A DNA stretch of 64,000 nt. It comes from Pelomonas margarita. Its GTDB lineage: Bacteria > Pseudomonadota > Gammaproteobacteria > Burkholderiales > Burkholderiaceae_C. The stretch covers positions 1 to 64,000 of the forward strand of contig NZ_JBIGHW010000001.1 of the NCBI RefSeq assembly GCF_043555875.1, written 5' to 3'. Under the pieces are notes generated by a model. It ran no database searches. It saw only the letters and a program-made list of their open reading frames with translations, and was not told the origin of the DNA. This document shows, in pieces, positions 17,418-25,591 of this stretch. How positions within the stretch are numbered: position 1 is the stretch's first letter; each line of letters begins with the position of its first letter. The translations under genes were made by a program, and so were the position numbers.

Positions 17418-17810
17418 ATGATGGATCAGCACATGCTCTGCGACGACGGCTTCCAGAACGTCGCCCAGGGAGATCAAGTCACCGGATTCGCGCTGCTGGC
17501 GCGTCTGCCTTACTACCGCGGCCTGGGACTGTCCATGGTCGAGGACATCGCCGTCAGCGTGGACGGCCAGGACGTGCCGCGCGAGTCCGTGCGCCTGGCG
17601 CTGCGCGGCCGCTCGTGGAGCCTGGACGAGCTGGAGACCTGCTTCGACGAGAAGTGGAACTTCGGCGAGAAGGCCCAGGTGCTCGTGGCCCGCGCGGGCG
17701 GCCTCAGCAGTGGCAAGCACCGCATCGACCTGGCCATCCGCTACCGCGTGTCCTACCTGCCGTTCGTGCCCACCACGCGCACGGGCCGCGACCTCACCTT
17801 GGCGGCCTGA
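17418..17810 (+). CDS. C-glycoside deglycosidase beta-subunit-like protein (DUF6379; beta 1)
   Basis: A 130-aa small beta protein with the motifs LPYYRGLGLSMVEDI and DVPRESVRL, a Trp/Asp/Glu-rich middle (DEKWNFGE) and the C-terminal YLPFVP. These match my recollection of the DgpB-type beta subunit family (DUF6379), which packs against the TIM-barrel alpha subunit and completes the C-glycoside-cleaving complex. A strong AGAAGGAGA lies upstream. It is placed between alpha 1 and beta 2, 27 bases before beta 2. It has no catalytic function by itself in the known systems. Confidence 0.8.
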   Translation: MMDQHMLCDDGFQNVAQGDQVTGFALLARLPYYRGLGLSMVEDIAVSVDGQDVPRESVRLALRGRSWSLDELETCFDEKWNFGEKAQVLVARAGGLSSGKHRIDLAIRYRVSYLPFVPTTRTGRDLTLAA

Positions 17811-17837
17811 GCGGCCGCCCGATACAGAAAGCCACCC

Positions 17838-18236
17838 ATGGCCCGCTTCTTCAAGAACAACTTCAGCGATGTGCTGATCACGCCGCAAGACTCGCGCGTC
17901 ACGCCCGAGGGCCTGGCGCTGGACGTCCGCCTCCCCTGGTACCGCTCGCTGCCGCTGTCGGTGGTGATGCCTAGCGAGCTGCTCGTGGATGACCAGCCCG
18001 TGTCGCTGGACGGCGCCACCATCGAGCATGAAGGCCGCCGCTACACGCTGGCCGAGCTGCCCGAGCAGATAGCCGCGTGGTGGTTCATCCAGGACTCCGT
18101 GACGCTGCATGTGCCCACGCCGCAGCCGCTGGCCGCCGGCGCGCACCGCGTCGTGCTGACGCTGAACCTGTTCCCGCCCTACATCCCGATGCTGACCTGG
18201 GTGACCCGCGGCGACGCGGTCCTGCAGGCTGCCTGA
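17838..18236 (+). CDS. C-glycoside deglycosidase beta-subunit-like protein (beta 2)
   Basis: A 132-aa protein related to its upstream neighbour. LPWYRSLPLSVV is the counterpart of LPYYRGLGLSMV, and both end in a short hydrophobic strand with a PF/PY motif (FPPYIPML). It differs strongly elsewhere, so it belongs to a second subfamily. It ends 9 bases before alpha 2, suggesting it partners with that barrel. Function is by family and position; substrate is unknown. Confidence 0.75.
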   Translation: MARFFKNNFSDVLITPQDSRVTPEGLALDVRLPWYRSLPLSVVMPSELLVDDQPVSLDGATIEHEGRRYTLAELPEQIAAWWFIQDSVTLHVPTPQPLAAGAHRVVLTLNLFPPYIPMLTWVTRGDAVLQAA

Positions 18237-18245
18237 GTTCTCCCC

Positions 18246-19274
18246 ATGACCGCAAACCAAACGCCTGCCGCCAAGGGCTTCAAGCTTGGCTCCACGCTGT
18301 ACAGCTTCACCAACGAGTGGCATGAGCGCCGCTTCGGCTTCGAGGAGCTGATCGCCGAGGTCGCGCGCCGCAATCTCGGCCCGGGCCTGGAGATCATCGG
18401 CTTCTCCAGCATCCGCGGCTTTCCCAACGTCAGCGACGAGTTCGCCGCGCGCTTCAAGGACCTGATGGCCCAGCACGGTCTGACGCCCAGCAGCCTGGCC
18501 ATCAACGCCGACATGGCCCTGAAGCGCGGCACGATGATGAGCATCGACGAGGCCGTGGCCTACCACGTGCCGCAGATCGAGGCCGCCGCGAAGCTGGGCT
18601 TCCCGGTCATCCGCAGCCAGTTCGCCGCGCCTGCCGAAGTGGCCATCCGACTCCTGCCGCTGCTGGAGAAGCACGGCATCAAGATGGGCCCCGAGGTGCA
18701 TGCGCCGCTGAACCCCAACTCGCCGCCGGTCATGGCCTACCGCGAGGCCTATGCCAAGGTCAACTCGCCGCTGCTGGGCTTCGTGCCCGACTTCGGCTGC
18801 TGCGCCTTCGCCCTGCCGGCCACCTACATCGAGAACCTGCGCCGCCAGGAGCTGCCCGAGCACCTGATCCAGCTGGCGCTGGAGGTGTGGCACTTGCCCA
18901 AGGACGCTGGCTGGAAGCGCCAGGAGTTCGCCCGCCGCGTGGAGCCGCTGAAGGCCGACCCGGCCGACGTTAGTGCGCTGTCGGTGATGTTCAACATCCT
19001 CAGCCCCGGTGAGGCCGAGATGTGGAAGGAACTCATCCCGCAGGTGGTGCACGTGCACGGCAAGTTCTACGACTTCGACGCCGACGGCAACGAGACCTCG
19101 ATCGCCTACGACAAGATCTTGCCGGTCTTCCACGACGGCGGCTACACCGGCTTCATGTCCAGCGAATGGGAGGGCCACCTCTACATGCGCGGCGTGGACG
19201 CCTTCGACATGGTCGCCAAGCACCAGGCGCTGGCGCGGCGCATCATCGCCAAGCACACGGGGCAGGCGGCATGA
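18246..19274 (+). CDS. C-glycoside deglycosidase alpha-subunit-like TIM barrel (alpha 2)
   Basis: A 342-aa TIM barrel homologous to alpha 1. Matching residues are Glu150/His152 (PEVHAPLNP), Asp182 (VPDFG), His271 (VHGKFYDF) and Glu307 (SSEWEG), followed by the same layout of motifs. It lies 9 bases after beta 2, a likely co-translated pair. Together with alpha 1 and beta 1 the locus has a mirrored alpha-beta-beta-alpha order, which suggests two deglycosidase complexes with different substrate preference (for example different attachment carbon or aglycone). The specificity statement is inference. Confidence 0.75.
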   Translation: MTANQTPAAKGFKLGSTLYSFTNEWHERRFGFEELIAEVARRNLGPGLEIIGFSSIRGFPNVSDEFAARFKDLMAQHGLTPSSLAINADMALKRGTMMSIDEAVAYHVPQIEAAAKLGFPVIRSQFAAPAEVAIRLLPLLEKHGIKMGPEVHAPLNPNSPPVMAYREAYAKVNSPLLGFVPDFGCCAFALPATYIENLRRQELPEHLIQLALEVWHLPKDAGWKRQEFARRVEPLKADPADVSALSVMFNILSPGEAEMWKELIPQVVHVHGKFYDFDADGNETSIAYDKILPVFHDGGYTGFMSSEWEGHLYMRGVDAFDMVAKHQALARRIIAKHTGQAA

Positions 19275-19275
19275 C

Positions 19276-19358
19276 CGGGCCGAGCGCTGGGCCGCTCCCG
19301 AGCCGGCCCGCCGTCCCCTCGGGGGACCGGCCGACGTACCCGTCGGACGAGGGGCGCA
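19276..19358 (+). repeat. Intergenic repeat, copy 2
   Basis: Nearly the same sequence as copy 1 (GGGCCGAGCGCTGGGCCGCT ... CCCCTCGGGGGA ... GTCGGACGAGGGG). It again ends just before an ATG (19360), giving that gene GAGGGG as its Shine-Dalgarno. Confidence 0.8.
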
Positions 19359-19359
19359 C

Positions 19360-20328
19360 ATGACCACTGTCGGAACGCCACTGGGCGGGCGCAAGCTGCG
19401 CTACGCCTACATGGATCACTGGCGCGTGGATACGGCCCAAGGCCAGATCTCGCAGTACAGCTCCGTGGAGCGCTTCGACGCTTTTCTCAAGCAGGTCGCC
19501 GGTGTGGGCTATGAAGCCATCGAGACCTTCGACTTCCACCTCGGCGCGCTGCGTGACCTGTTCGGCAGCCTGCCGGCCGCGCGCGAGTTCATGCAGTCGC
19601 GCGGCATCGACCGCGTGCTGAGCCTGTTCCACGCGGTGATGTACGACGCGCGCCAGAGCACGCCGCATGTGCGTGCCACGCACGACCACATCGTTCGCTA
19701 CGCCGAATACATCATGAAGAGCAGCGCCGGCCTCGGCGTGCAGAACTTCATCGTCATGCCGGCCGGGCTCTACTTTGATGTCGAGCCGGTCACCGACGAC
19801 AAGCTCCGCGCCTGCGCCGAGCTGTGGAACCGCGTCGGCCAGATGACGCTGGAGGGCTACGGCGTCAAGACCTGCTGCCACCACGAGTTCTTCTGCGGCA
19901 TCCGCTCGGCCGAGCAGCTGCAGAAGTTCTACGACTGGACCGACCCGCGCTATGTCTTCCTGTGCCTGGACACGGCCCAGCATGTCATCGCCGGTGTCGA
20001 CCCGACCGAGCTCTTCCTGAAGCTGCACGACCGCTGCGCCGCCTTCCACCTGAAGGACACGCACCACGTCGACACCAACGGCGACTACCGCCGCAAGCCC
20101 GACGCCGAGGTCATGGCGCCGACGACGGCGCGCTGGTTCTACGAGATCGGCACCGAGGGCGGGCTGGTGGACTTCCCGGCGCTGTACGGCGCGATGAAGG
20201 AGGTCGGCTGGCAGGGCTGGGTGGGCGTGGAGCATGACAAGGCCGACGTCGGCGGCGGCAACTACCCCGAGAGCACCGCCATCGCGGCCTGGACGATTCG
20301 CAACGTGCTGAGGGGCATCCATGACTAA
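19360..20328 (+). CDS. Sugar phosphate isomerase/epimerase-family protein
   Basis: A 322-aa TIM barrel with metal-site segments CCHHEFF, CLDTAQH, FHLKDTHHV and VGVEHDK. It belongs to the AP-endonuclease-2/xylose-isomerase-like fold used for keto-sugar and inositol chemistry. It overlaps the next barrel gene by 8 bases, so the two are translated together and may form a complex or act in sequence on the sugar released by the deglycosidases. The start is the ATG directly after repeat copy 2. No beta subunit accompanies it. Confidence 0.85.
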   Translation: MTTVGTPLGGRKLRYAYMDHWRVDTAQGQISQYSSVERFDAFLKQVAGVGYEAIETFDFHLGALRDLFGSLPAAREFMQSRGIDRVLSLFHAVMYDARQSTPHVRATHDHIVRYAEYIMKSSAGLGVQNFIVMPAGLYFDVEPVTDDKLRACAELWNRVGQMTLEGYGVKTCCHHEFFCGIRSAEQLQKFYDWTDPRYVFLCLDTAQHVIAGVDPTELFLKLHDRCAAFHLKDTHHVDTNGDYRRKPDAEVMAPTTARWFYEIGTEGGLVDFPALYGAMKEVGWQGWVGVEHDKADVGGGNYPESTAIAAWTIRNVLRGIHD

Positions 20329-21280
20329 GTGGGGATACGCCACCAACCAGTGGAAGGCCGGCTTCACGGGATTCGCGCGCATGGAGCAGCAGGAGAGGGC
20401 GCTGAAGGTCACGGCCGCGTGCGGCTTCGACGCCATCGAACTGTCGGGCGGCACCGGCCGTTGGGACCCGATGGGCAGACCCGAGAACATCGTGCAGAAC
20501 TTCGGTTCGATCGAGCACTTCAAGCTGCAGTTGCGCGACTGGGGCATCCAGCGCGTGGCCAGCCTGTTCTTCGACCCGCTGCAGATGAGCTTCGAGGAAC
20601 TGCACCACGGCCTGGACTGCACGGACCGCGGTCAGCATGCGCTGCTGCTGCAGCAGGCGGGCGTGTTCGCGCGGCTGCTGGCGGACGTGGGCGGCGAGGT
20701 GCTGGTGGTGCGCGCGCTGCCGCCGCACGGTCGCCACGGCGGGCTCAATGCCGAACGTCAGGCCGCCGCTGCCGACTGCTGGAACGCGGTCGGCGCGATG
20801 ACGGCGGCGCTGGGCATCAAGACCGTGCTGCACCTGGACGCGGTCGCCCCGCTGCGCGACGCCGACGAGCTGGCCACCTGGCTGGCCCTTCTGGACCCGG
20901 CCACCGTGGGCCTGTGCATGGACACGGCCGAGCTGACCATCGCTGGCCATGACGTGACGGCCTGGTACCGCCGCTTCCATGCCCGCGTGCAGCACATCCA
21001 CCTCAAGGACGCGCTGGCTGTGGACACGCAGAACGAGTACCGCGCCCCCAACGCCGAGCGCGCGCTGCTGCAGGCCGGCGGTGAGCGCCGCATCGAGCGC
21101 TGGTTCGGCGAGCTGGGCGCCGGCCTGGTGGACTGGCCCGCGCTGATGGGTGCGCTGCGCGAGACCGGCTATGCCGGCTGGCTCATCGTCGAGAGCGACA
21201 AGGGCCCTGCACCCGCGGCCGCCAGCATGATGCAGAACGCCTGGACTGTGCGCCATGTGCTGCAGCCGCTGCTCGGTTGA
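20321..21280 (+). CDS. Sugar phosphate isomerase/epimerase-family protein
   Basis: A 319-aa TIM barrel. The segments VLHLDAVAP, CMDTAELT, IHLKDALAVDT and LIVESDK fill the usual metal-site positions and follow the plan of the upstream gene (HLKDxxxVDT in both), so they look like a divergent duplicated pair. It starts inside the last codons of the upstream gene. The reaction is unknown; it probably handles a keto-sugar. Confidence 0.85.
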   Translation: MTKWGYATNQWKAGFTGFARMEQQERALKVTAACGFDAIELSGGTGRWDPMGRPENIVQNFGSIEHFKLQLRDWGIQRVASLFFDPLQMSFEELHHGLDCTDRGQHALLLQQAGVFARLLADVGGEVLVVRALPPHGRHGGLNAERQAAAADCWNAVGAMTAALGIKTVLHLDAVAPLRDADELATWLALLDPATVGLCMDTAELTIAGHDVTAWYRRFHARVQHIHLKDALAVDTQNEYRAPNAERALLQAGGERRIERWFGELGAGLVDWPALMGALRETGYAGWLIVESDKGPAPAAASMMQNAWTVRHVLQPLLG

Positions 21281-21304
21281 GAACAACAACAAGGAGAAGA
21301 CGCG

Positions 21305-22087
21305 ATGAAGCTGTCTGCCGTCATTGAAGACCTGTACATGTTCAACGAGGCTGGCGACATGCCGGCCCGTATTCGCGCGGCCGCTGCCGCGGGCCTGGAC
21401 CGCGTGGAGTTCCACATGTGGGGCCCGGAGGGCATGGACGCGGTGGCCGCCGCGTTGAAGGACACGGGCGTTCGGCTGCTGAGCCTGACGGTCGGGCCCC
21501 GCGTGGGCTGCGTCGACCGCAGCAAGGAGGCCTATGTGATGGATGCCATCGATCGCACGATGGCGATGTGCCAGCGCCTGGGGGCGAAGGACATGGTGAT
21601 CGCCGGCGGCCCGGCGCTGGCCGGTGCCTCGGCCGCCGAGCAGCACGACAACATGGTCTACCTGCTGAAGCGCGCTGCGCCGCGCGTCCAGGCCGCCGGC
21701 ATGCGGTTGCTGCTGGAGCCGCTGAACACCCGCATCGACCATGTCGGCTTCTTCATGGGTTCGGCCCTCGAAGGCCTGGACATCGTCGAAGCGGTGGACA
21801 GCCCGGCCGTGCGCCTGCTGTACGACGCTTACCACGCCGCTGTGATGGGCGAGGACTACCGCGAGATCCTGCAGCGCGCTCATCTGATCGGTTATGTTCA
21901 GGTGGCCGACACGAATGGTCGCCACGAGCCTGGCACGGGCAGCATAGCCTGGGCCGCCTGGCTGCCGGCGCTGAAGGCCGCCGGCTACCAGGGCGACATC
22001 GGGCTGGAATACCGCCCCAGCGGCTCGACGCTGGATTCGCTGGCCCGTACCCGCGAGGTCTTCGGCATGGCGGAGGTGTCGGCATGA
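21305..22087 (+). CDS. Hydroxypyruvate-isomerase-like TIM barrel
   Basis: A 260-aa barrel of the Hyi/YgbM type. Segments LLEPLNT, LYDAYHA, YVQVADTNGRHEPGTG and GLEYRP match the family's metal and substrate sites. Such enzymes isomerise small 2-keto or 3-keto sugar acids, and several newer members act on 3-keto-sugars. It overlaps the next gene by ATGA (22084-22087) and is a clear paralogue of it. A good ribosome site (AAGGAGA) lies upstream. Confidence 0.85.
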   Translation: MKLSAVIEDLYMFNEAGDMPARIRAAAAAGLDRVEFHMWGPEGMDAVAAALKDTGVRLLSLTVGPRVGCVDRSKEAYVMDAIDRTMAMCQRLGAKDMVIAGGPALAGASAAEQHDNMVYLLKRAAPRVQAAGMRLLLEPLNTRIDHVGFFMGSALEGLDIVEAVDSPAVRLLYDAYHAAVMGEDYREILQRAHLIGYVQVADTNGRHEPGTGSIAWAAWLPALKAAGYQGDIGLEYRPSGSTLDSLARTREVFGMAEVSA

Positions 22088-22851
22088 AGCTCATCCCCTG
22101 CATCGAGATGCTCTACAAGGCCGAGCATCCGGACTTCGTCGAGCGCTTTCGCGCCGCCAAGGCCGACGGCTTTGACGCGGTGGACATGTGGCTGTGGCGC
22201 GAGAAGCCGCTGGACGCCATCGTCGACGTGATGGCTGAGACCGGCGTGCAGGTGTTCAGCTTTGGCGTGGACCCGCGCGCCAGCCTGGTGAACCCCGCCG
22301 AGCATGCCACCGTGCTGGCCGGCGTGCGCGACGCCGTGCCCGTGGCCCGCCGGCTGAACGGCGCGCACATGATCCTGGCCTCGGGCTTCGGTCTGCCCGG
22401 TCAGGGCGACGGGGAGCTGCGCGCCAATGCGGTGAAGGTGCTGCGCGAGGCCTGCCGCATCGCCGAGGACGGCGGCGCGACCATCCTGCTGGAGCCGGTG
22501 CACATGGTCATCAACGGCAACCTGATGGCCGTGCGCAACATCCGCCAGGGGCTGGACATCGTGGAGCAAGTGGGCAGCCCGGCGCTCAAGCTGCTGGCCG
22601 ACGTGTTCCACAACGCCGTCGACGGCCAGAGCTTCGACGATGCCTTCGCTGACCGCATCGAACTGATCGGCCATGTGCAGGTGGCCGACTTCGAAGGCCG
22701 CCATGAGCCCGGCACCGGCCGCCTGCCCTGGGCCACGCTGCTGCCGCTGCTGCGCCAGCATGGCTACGCCGGCCCCATCGGCCTTGAATACCTGCCCACG
22801 CTGCCCATCGCCGAGTCGCTCGCGCTGACGCGCCGCAGCTTGGGCCTTTGA
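22084..22851 (+). CDS. Hydroxypyruvate-isomerase-like TIM barrel (paralogue)
   Basis: A 255-aa barrel sharing with its upstream neighbour the elements LLEPVHM, LLADVFHN, VQVADFEGRHEPGTG and GLEYLP. The pair looks duplicated and may form a heteromer. It is followed within 11 bases by the GMC oxidoreductase, linking sugar isomerisation with sugar oxidation. The start at MKLIPCIEM is fixed by the ATGA overlap. Confidence 0.85.
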   Translation: MKLIPCIEMLYKAEHPDFVERFRAAKADGFDAVDMWLWREKPLDAIVDVMAETGVQVFSFGVDPRASLVNPAEHATVLAGVRDAVPVARRLNGAHMILASGFGLPGQGDGELRANAVKVLREACRIAEDGGATILLEPVHMVINGNLMAVRNIRQGLDIVEQVGSPALKLLADVFHNAVDGQSFDDAFADRIELIGHVQVADFEGRHEPGTGRLPWATLLPLLRQHGYAGPIGLEYLPTLPIAESLALTRRSLGL

Positions 22852-22862
22852 ACAACGACACC

Positions 22863-24539
22863 ATGAAACAAGACCAATTCGATGCCATCGTCGTGGGCTC
22901 CGGCGCCACCGGCGGCTTTGCGGCCAAGGAACTCACCGAGCGCGGCCTGACCGTGCTGGTGCTGGAGGCCGGCGGCCCGCTGCCCGAGCAGAAGTTCGAG
23001 GAAGCCCTCAAGGCCAACTTCGCCAGCATCGGCTCCATGGCCCGCATCAAGGCCGGCATCAACGGCCAGCACAAGCAGGCGCTGACGTCCTTCTTCACGC
23101 CGGAAAAGAGCTTCCTGTTCGTCAACGACCGTGAGCACCCCTACCAGTCGCCGCAGGACAACTACCTGTGGCTGCGCGGCAAGCAGGTGGGCGGGCGCTT
23201 CCTGGCCTGGGGCCGCGTGGCGCTGCGCATGTCGGATCACACCTTCAAGTTCAAGAGCCACGAGGGCACGGGCTTTGACTGGCCTATCTCTTATGCCGAC
23301 ATCGCGCCCTACTACGAGCGGGTCGAGCGCTTTCTGGGCGTGGTGGGCAATGACGACGGCATCGCCTACTGCCCCAGCGGCAGCTATGTGCGCCCAGCTG
23401 GCCTGAGCACTGCCGAGCAGGCCTTCAAGGCCAAGGTCGAAGCCCGTTGGCCGGATTGCAAGGTCATGGCCTGGCGCTATGTGCGCAAGGAAGCCACGCC
23501 GGTGGACGATCAGCGCAACCGCACCACCACGCCGCTGCAGGCCGCCGCTGCCACCGGCAAGCTGACGCTGCGCTCCAACTCGCCGGTGGAGCGCGTCAAC
23601 ACCGACCCGCGCAGCGGCCGAGCGACCGGCGTCACCTACATCGACAAGTTCAGCGGCACACGCCATGAGGCGAAGGGCAACGTGGTGGTGCTGTGCGCGT
23701 CCACCATCGAGAGCCTTCGCCTGCTGCTGAACTCCGCCGCCGAACAGCACCCCAACGGCCTGGGCAATTCCTCGGGCCTGCTGGGCCGCTACTTCATGGA
23801 CCAGATGCTGACGCTGAGCCTGGGCTCTGCGCCCGGCTTCAAGGGCGGCCAGCTGGTGGACGGCACCTCGCCGGCCGACAACCACGGCGGCATCTACATC
23901 CCCCGCTTCCAGAACCTCAAGCGTCCCGGTGCGGGCGGTTTTGCCGGCGGCTTCAACCTGCAGGGCATCATCGGCCGGCCCATGGTGCCGCAGCACATGG
24001 ACTCCATCGTCGGCCTCACCGGCCACGGCGAGATGCTGCCGCATGCCGACAACCGCGTGACGCTGGCACGCCGTCGCGACCGCCTGGGTGTGCCCATCCC
24101 GTCCGTGGGCATCCGCATGCGCGACAACGAATGGAAGCTGCTGCGCAACCAGGTCGACACGCAGAAGGCGCTGATGCGCGAGGCCGGCCTGCGCACCGAC
24201 TTCCTCATCAGCCCGCTGGGTATTGACCCTGACAGCCCCTTCATGCCCAACAACAAGTGGCATGAGCGTCTGCTGTTCCGCCTGGCCTACAAGCGCAGCG
24301 TCGCGGTCGGCGCGGCCATCCATGAATGCGGTGGCGCGCGCATGGGCGACGACCCCAAGACCTCGGTCTTGAATGCGATGAACCAGCTCTGGGATGCGCC
24401 CAACGTCTTCGTCACCGACAGCAGCTGCTTCGTCACCAACGGCACCTGCGGCCCGACGCTGACGACGATGGCGCTGACGGTGCGGGCCTGCGAGCACATC
24501 GCCAGCGAGTACGCCCATTCCGAGGAGCTGCGCGCATGA
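22863..24539 (+). CDS. GMC-family FAD oxidoreductase (glycoside 3-oxidase candidate)
   Basis: A 558-aa flavoenzyme. GSGATGG at 12-18 binds FAD, and the C-terminal GMC segment contains an active-site His (AAIHECGGARMGDD) and an Asn in NGTCGPTLT, the His/Asn pair type seen in pyranose oxidases and glucoside 3-dehydrogenases. In known bacteria FAD-dependent C-glycoside 3-oxidases (such as CarA) make the 3-keto glycoside that the deglycosidase cleaves; this gene is the best candidate for that role here. No signal peptide is visible, so it acts in the cytoplasm. The ATG at 22863 is preferred to a TTG at 22848. Confidence 0.85.
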   Translation: MKQDQFDAIVVGSGATGGFAAKELTERGLTVLVLEAGGPLPEQKFEEALKANFASIGSMARIKAGINGQHKQALTSFFTPEKSFLFVNDREHPYQSPQDNYLWLRGKQVGGRFLAWGRVALRMSDHTFKFKSHEGTGFDWPISYADIAPYYERVERFLGVVGNDDGIAYCPSGSYVRPAGLSTAEQAFKAKVEARWPDCKVMAWRYVRKEATPVDDQRNRTTTPLQAAAATGKLTLRSNSPVERVNTDPRSGRATGVTYIDKFSGTRHEAKGNVVVLCASTIESLRLLLNSAAEQHPNGLGNSSGLLGRYFMDQMLTLSLGSAPGFKGGQLVDGTSPADNHGGIYIPRFQNLKRPGAGGFAGGFNLQGIIGRPMVPQHMDSIVGLTGHGEMLPHADNRVTLARRRDRLGVPIPSVGIRMRDNEWKLLRNQVDTQKALMREAGLRTDFLISPLGIDPDSPFMPNNKWHERLLFRLAYKRSVAVGAAIHECGGARMGDDPKTSVLNAMNQLWDAPNVFVTDSSCFVTNGTCGPTLTTMALTVRACEHIASEYAHSEELRA

Positions 24540-25543
24540 CGAGCGGAAAAGTACGCTGGGCCATCGTGGGCACCGGCGGCATCGGCAAGCGCACGGTGGG
24601 TGACCTGCGCCTGTGTCCGGACGCCGAGGTCGTCGCCATCGGTTCGCGCTCGCGAGCCAATGCCGAAGCCTTTGCCCAGGCCCACGGGCTGGCGCTGTCC
24701 TTCGACGACCATGCGCAGCTGTGCGCCAGTCCCGACATCGACGCCGTCTACATCGGCACGCCGCATGCCACGCATTTCGCGCTGGCGGCCCAGGCGCTGC
24801 GCGCGGGCAAGCATGTGCTGTGTGAGAAACCGCTGACCATGACCGGCGACGAGGCCCGCGAGCTGGGCCGCATCGCCGCCGAGCACGGCGTCTTCCTGAT
24901 GGAAGCCATGTGGATGAAGTTCAGCCCGGCCATGCGCAAGGCGGTCGAGCTGGTCGGGCAGGGCGCCATCGGCGAGCCGCGCCTGCTGCAGGCCGGCCTG
25001 GGCTACCCCGTTCCGCCGGACGGCCCCAAACGCTTCTGGGACGCCGCACTGGGCGGCGGCGCGCTGTACGACATGGGCGTCTACACGATCACGCTGGCGC
25101 AGATGTTCCTCGGCCGGTTGGAGGCCATCAGCGTCACCGGCCGCACCCAGCCCGACGGCGTGGATCTGGAGGAAGCGATTACGTTGCGCTACGCGGGCGG
25201 TGCGCTGGCGCAGCTGGCCACGTCCATCACCTGCCTCGTGCCGCCGCGTGGCTGGCTGGGCGGGCGCAGCGGCGCCATCGACTTCCTGGAGCCGCTGTTC
25301 TCGCCCGGCGGCCTGAAGATCACCACCGGCAAGCCGCCGGCACCGCCCGCGGTGCAGGAGCTGAGCTTTGCGCGCGAGGGAGCCGGCTATGTGCCGATGT
25401 TCCGCGCGGTCAACGCGGCCATCCTGGCCGGCAGCACCGAACATCCCCTTCACCCGGTGTCCGCCACTGCCGAGGTACTGGACATCATGCAGCGCATCCA
25501 GGCGGCGCTGGCGCAGGAACGAGACGCTCGTTCCGCCGGCTGA
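24536..25543 (+). CDS. Gfo/Idh/MocA-family oxidoreductase
   Basis: A 335-aa NAD(P)-dependent oxidoreductase. GTGGIG at 12-17, catalytic Glu97-Lys98-Pro99 and the segment YDMGVY (Tyr instead of the usual His) place it near dimeric dihydrodiol dehydrogenases and anhydrofructose reductase. It overlaps the GMC gene by ATGA. Since the known C-glycoside route releases an anhydro keto-sugar, a reductase of the anhydrofructose-reductase type is a fitting downstream step; this is inference. Confidence 0.88.
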   Translation: MTSGKVRWAIVGTGGIGKRTVGDLRLCPDAEVVAIGSRSRANAEAFAQAHGLALSFDDHAQLCASPDIDAVYIGTPHATHFALAAQALRAGKHVLCEKPLTMTGDEARELGRIAAEHGVFLMEAMWMKFSPAMRKAVELVGQGAIGEPRLLQAGLGYPVPPDGPKRFWDAALGGGALYDMGVYTITLAQMFLGRLEAISVTGRTQPDGVDLEEAITLRYAGGALAQLATSITCLVPPRGWLGGRSGAIDFLEPLFSPGGLKITTGKPPAPPAVQELSFAREGAGYVPMFRAVNAAILAGSTEHPLHPVSATAEVLDIMQRIQAALAQERDARSAG

Positions 25544-25591
25544 CCGGCGCATCACGGCTGCGACAGCAATACCAAAAAGACGGAGACAACC

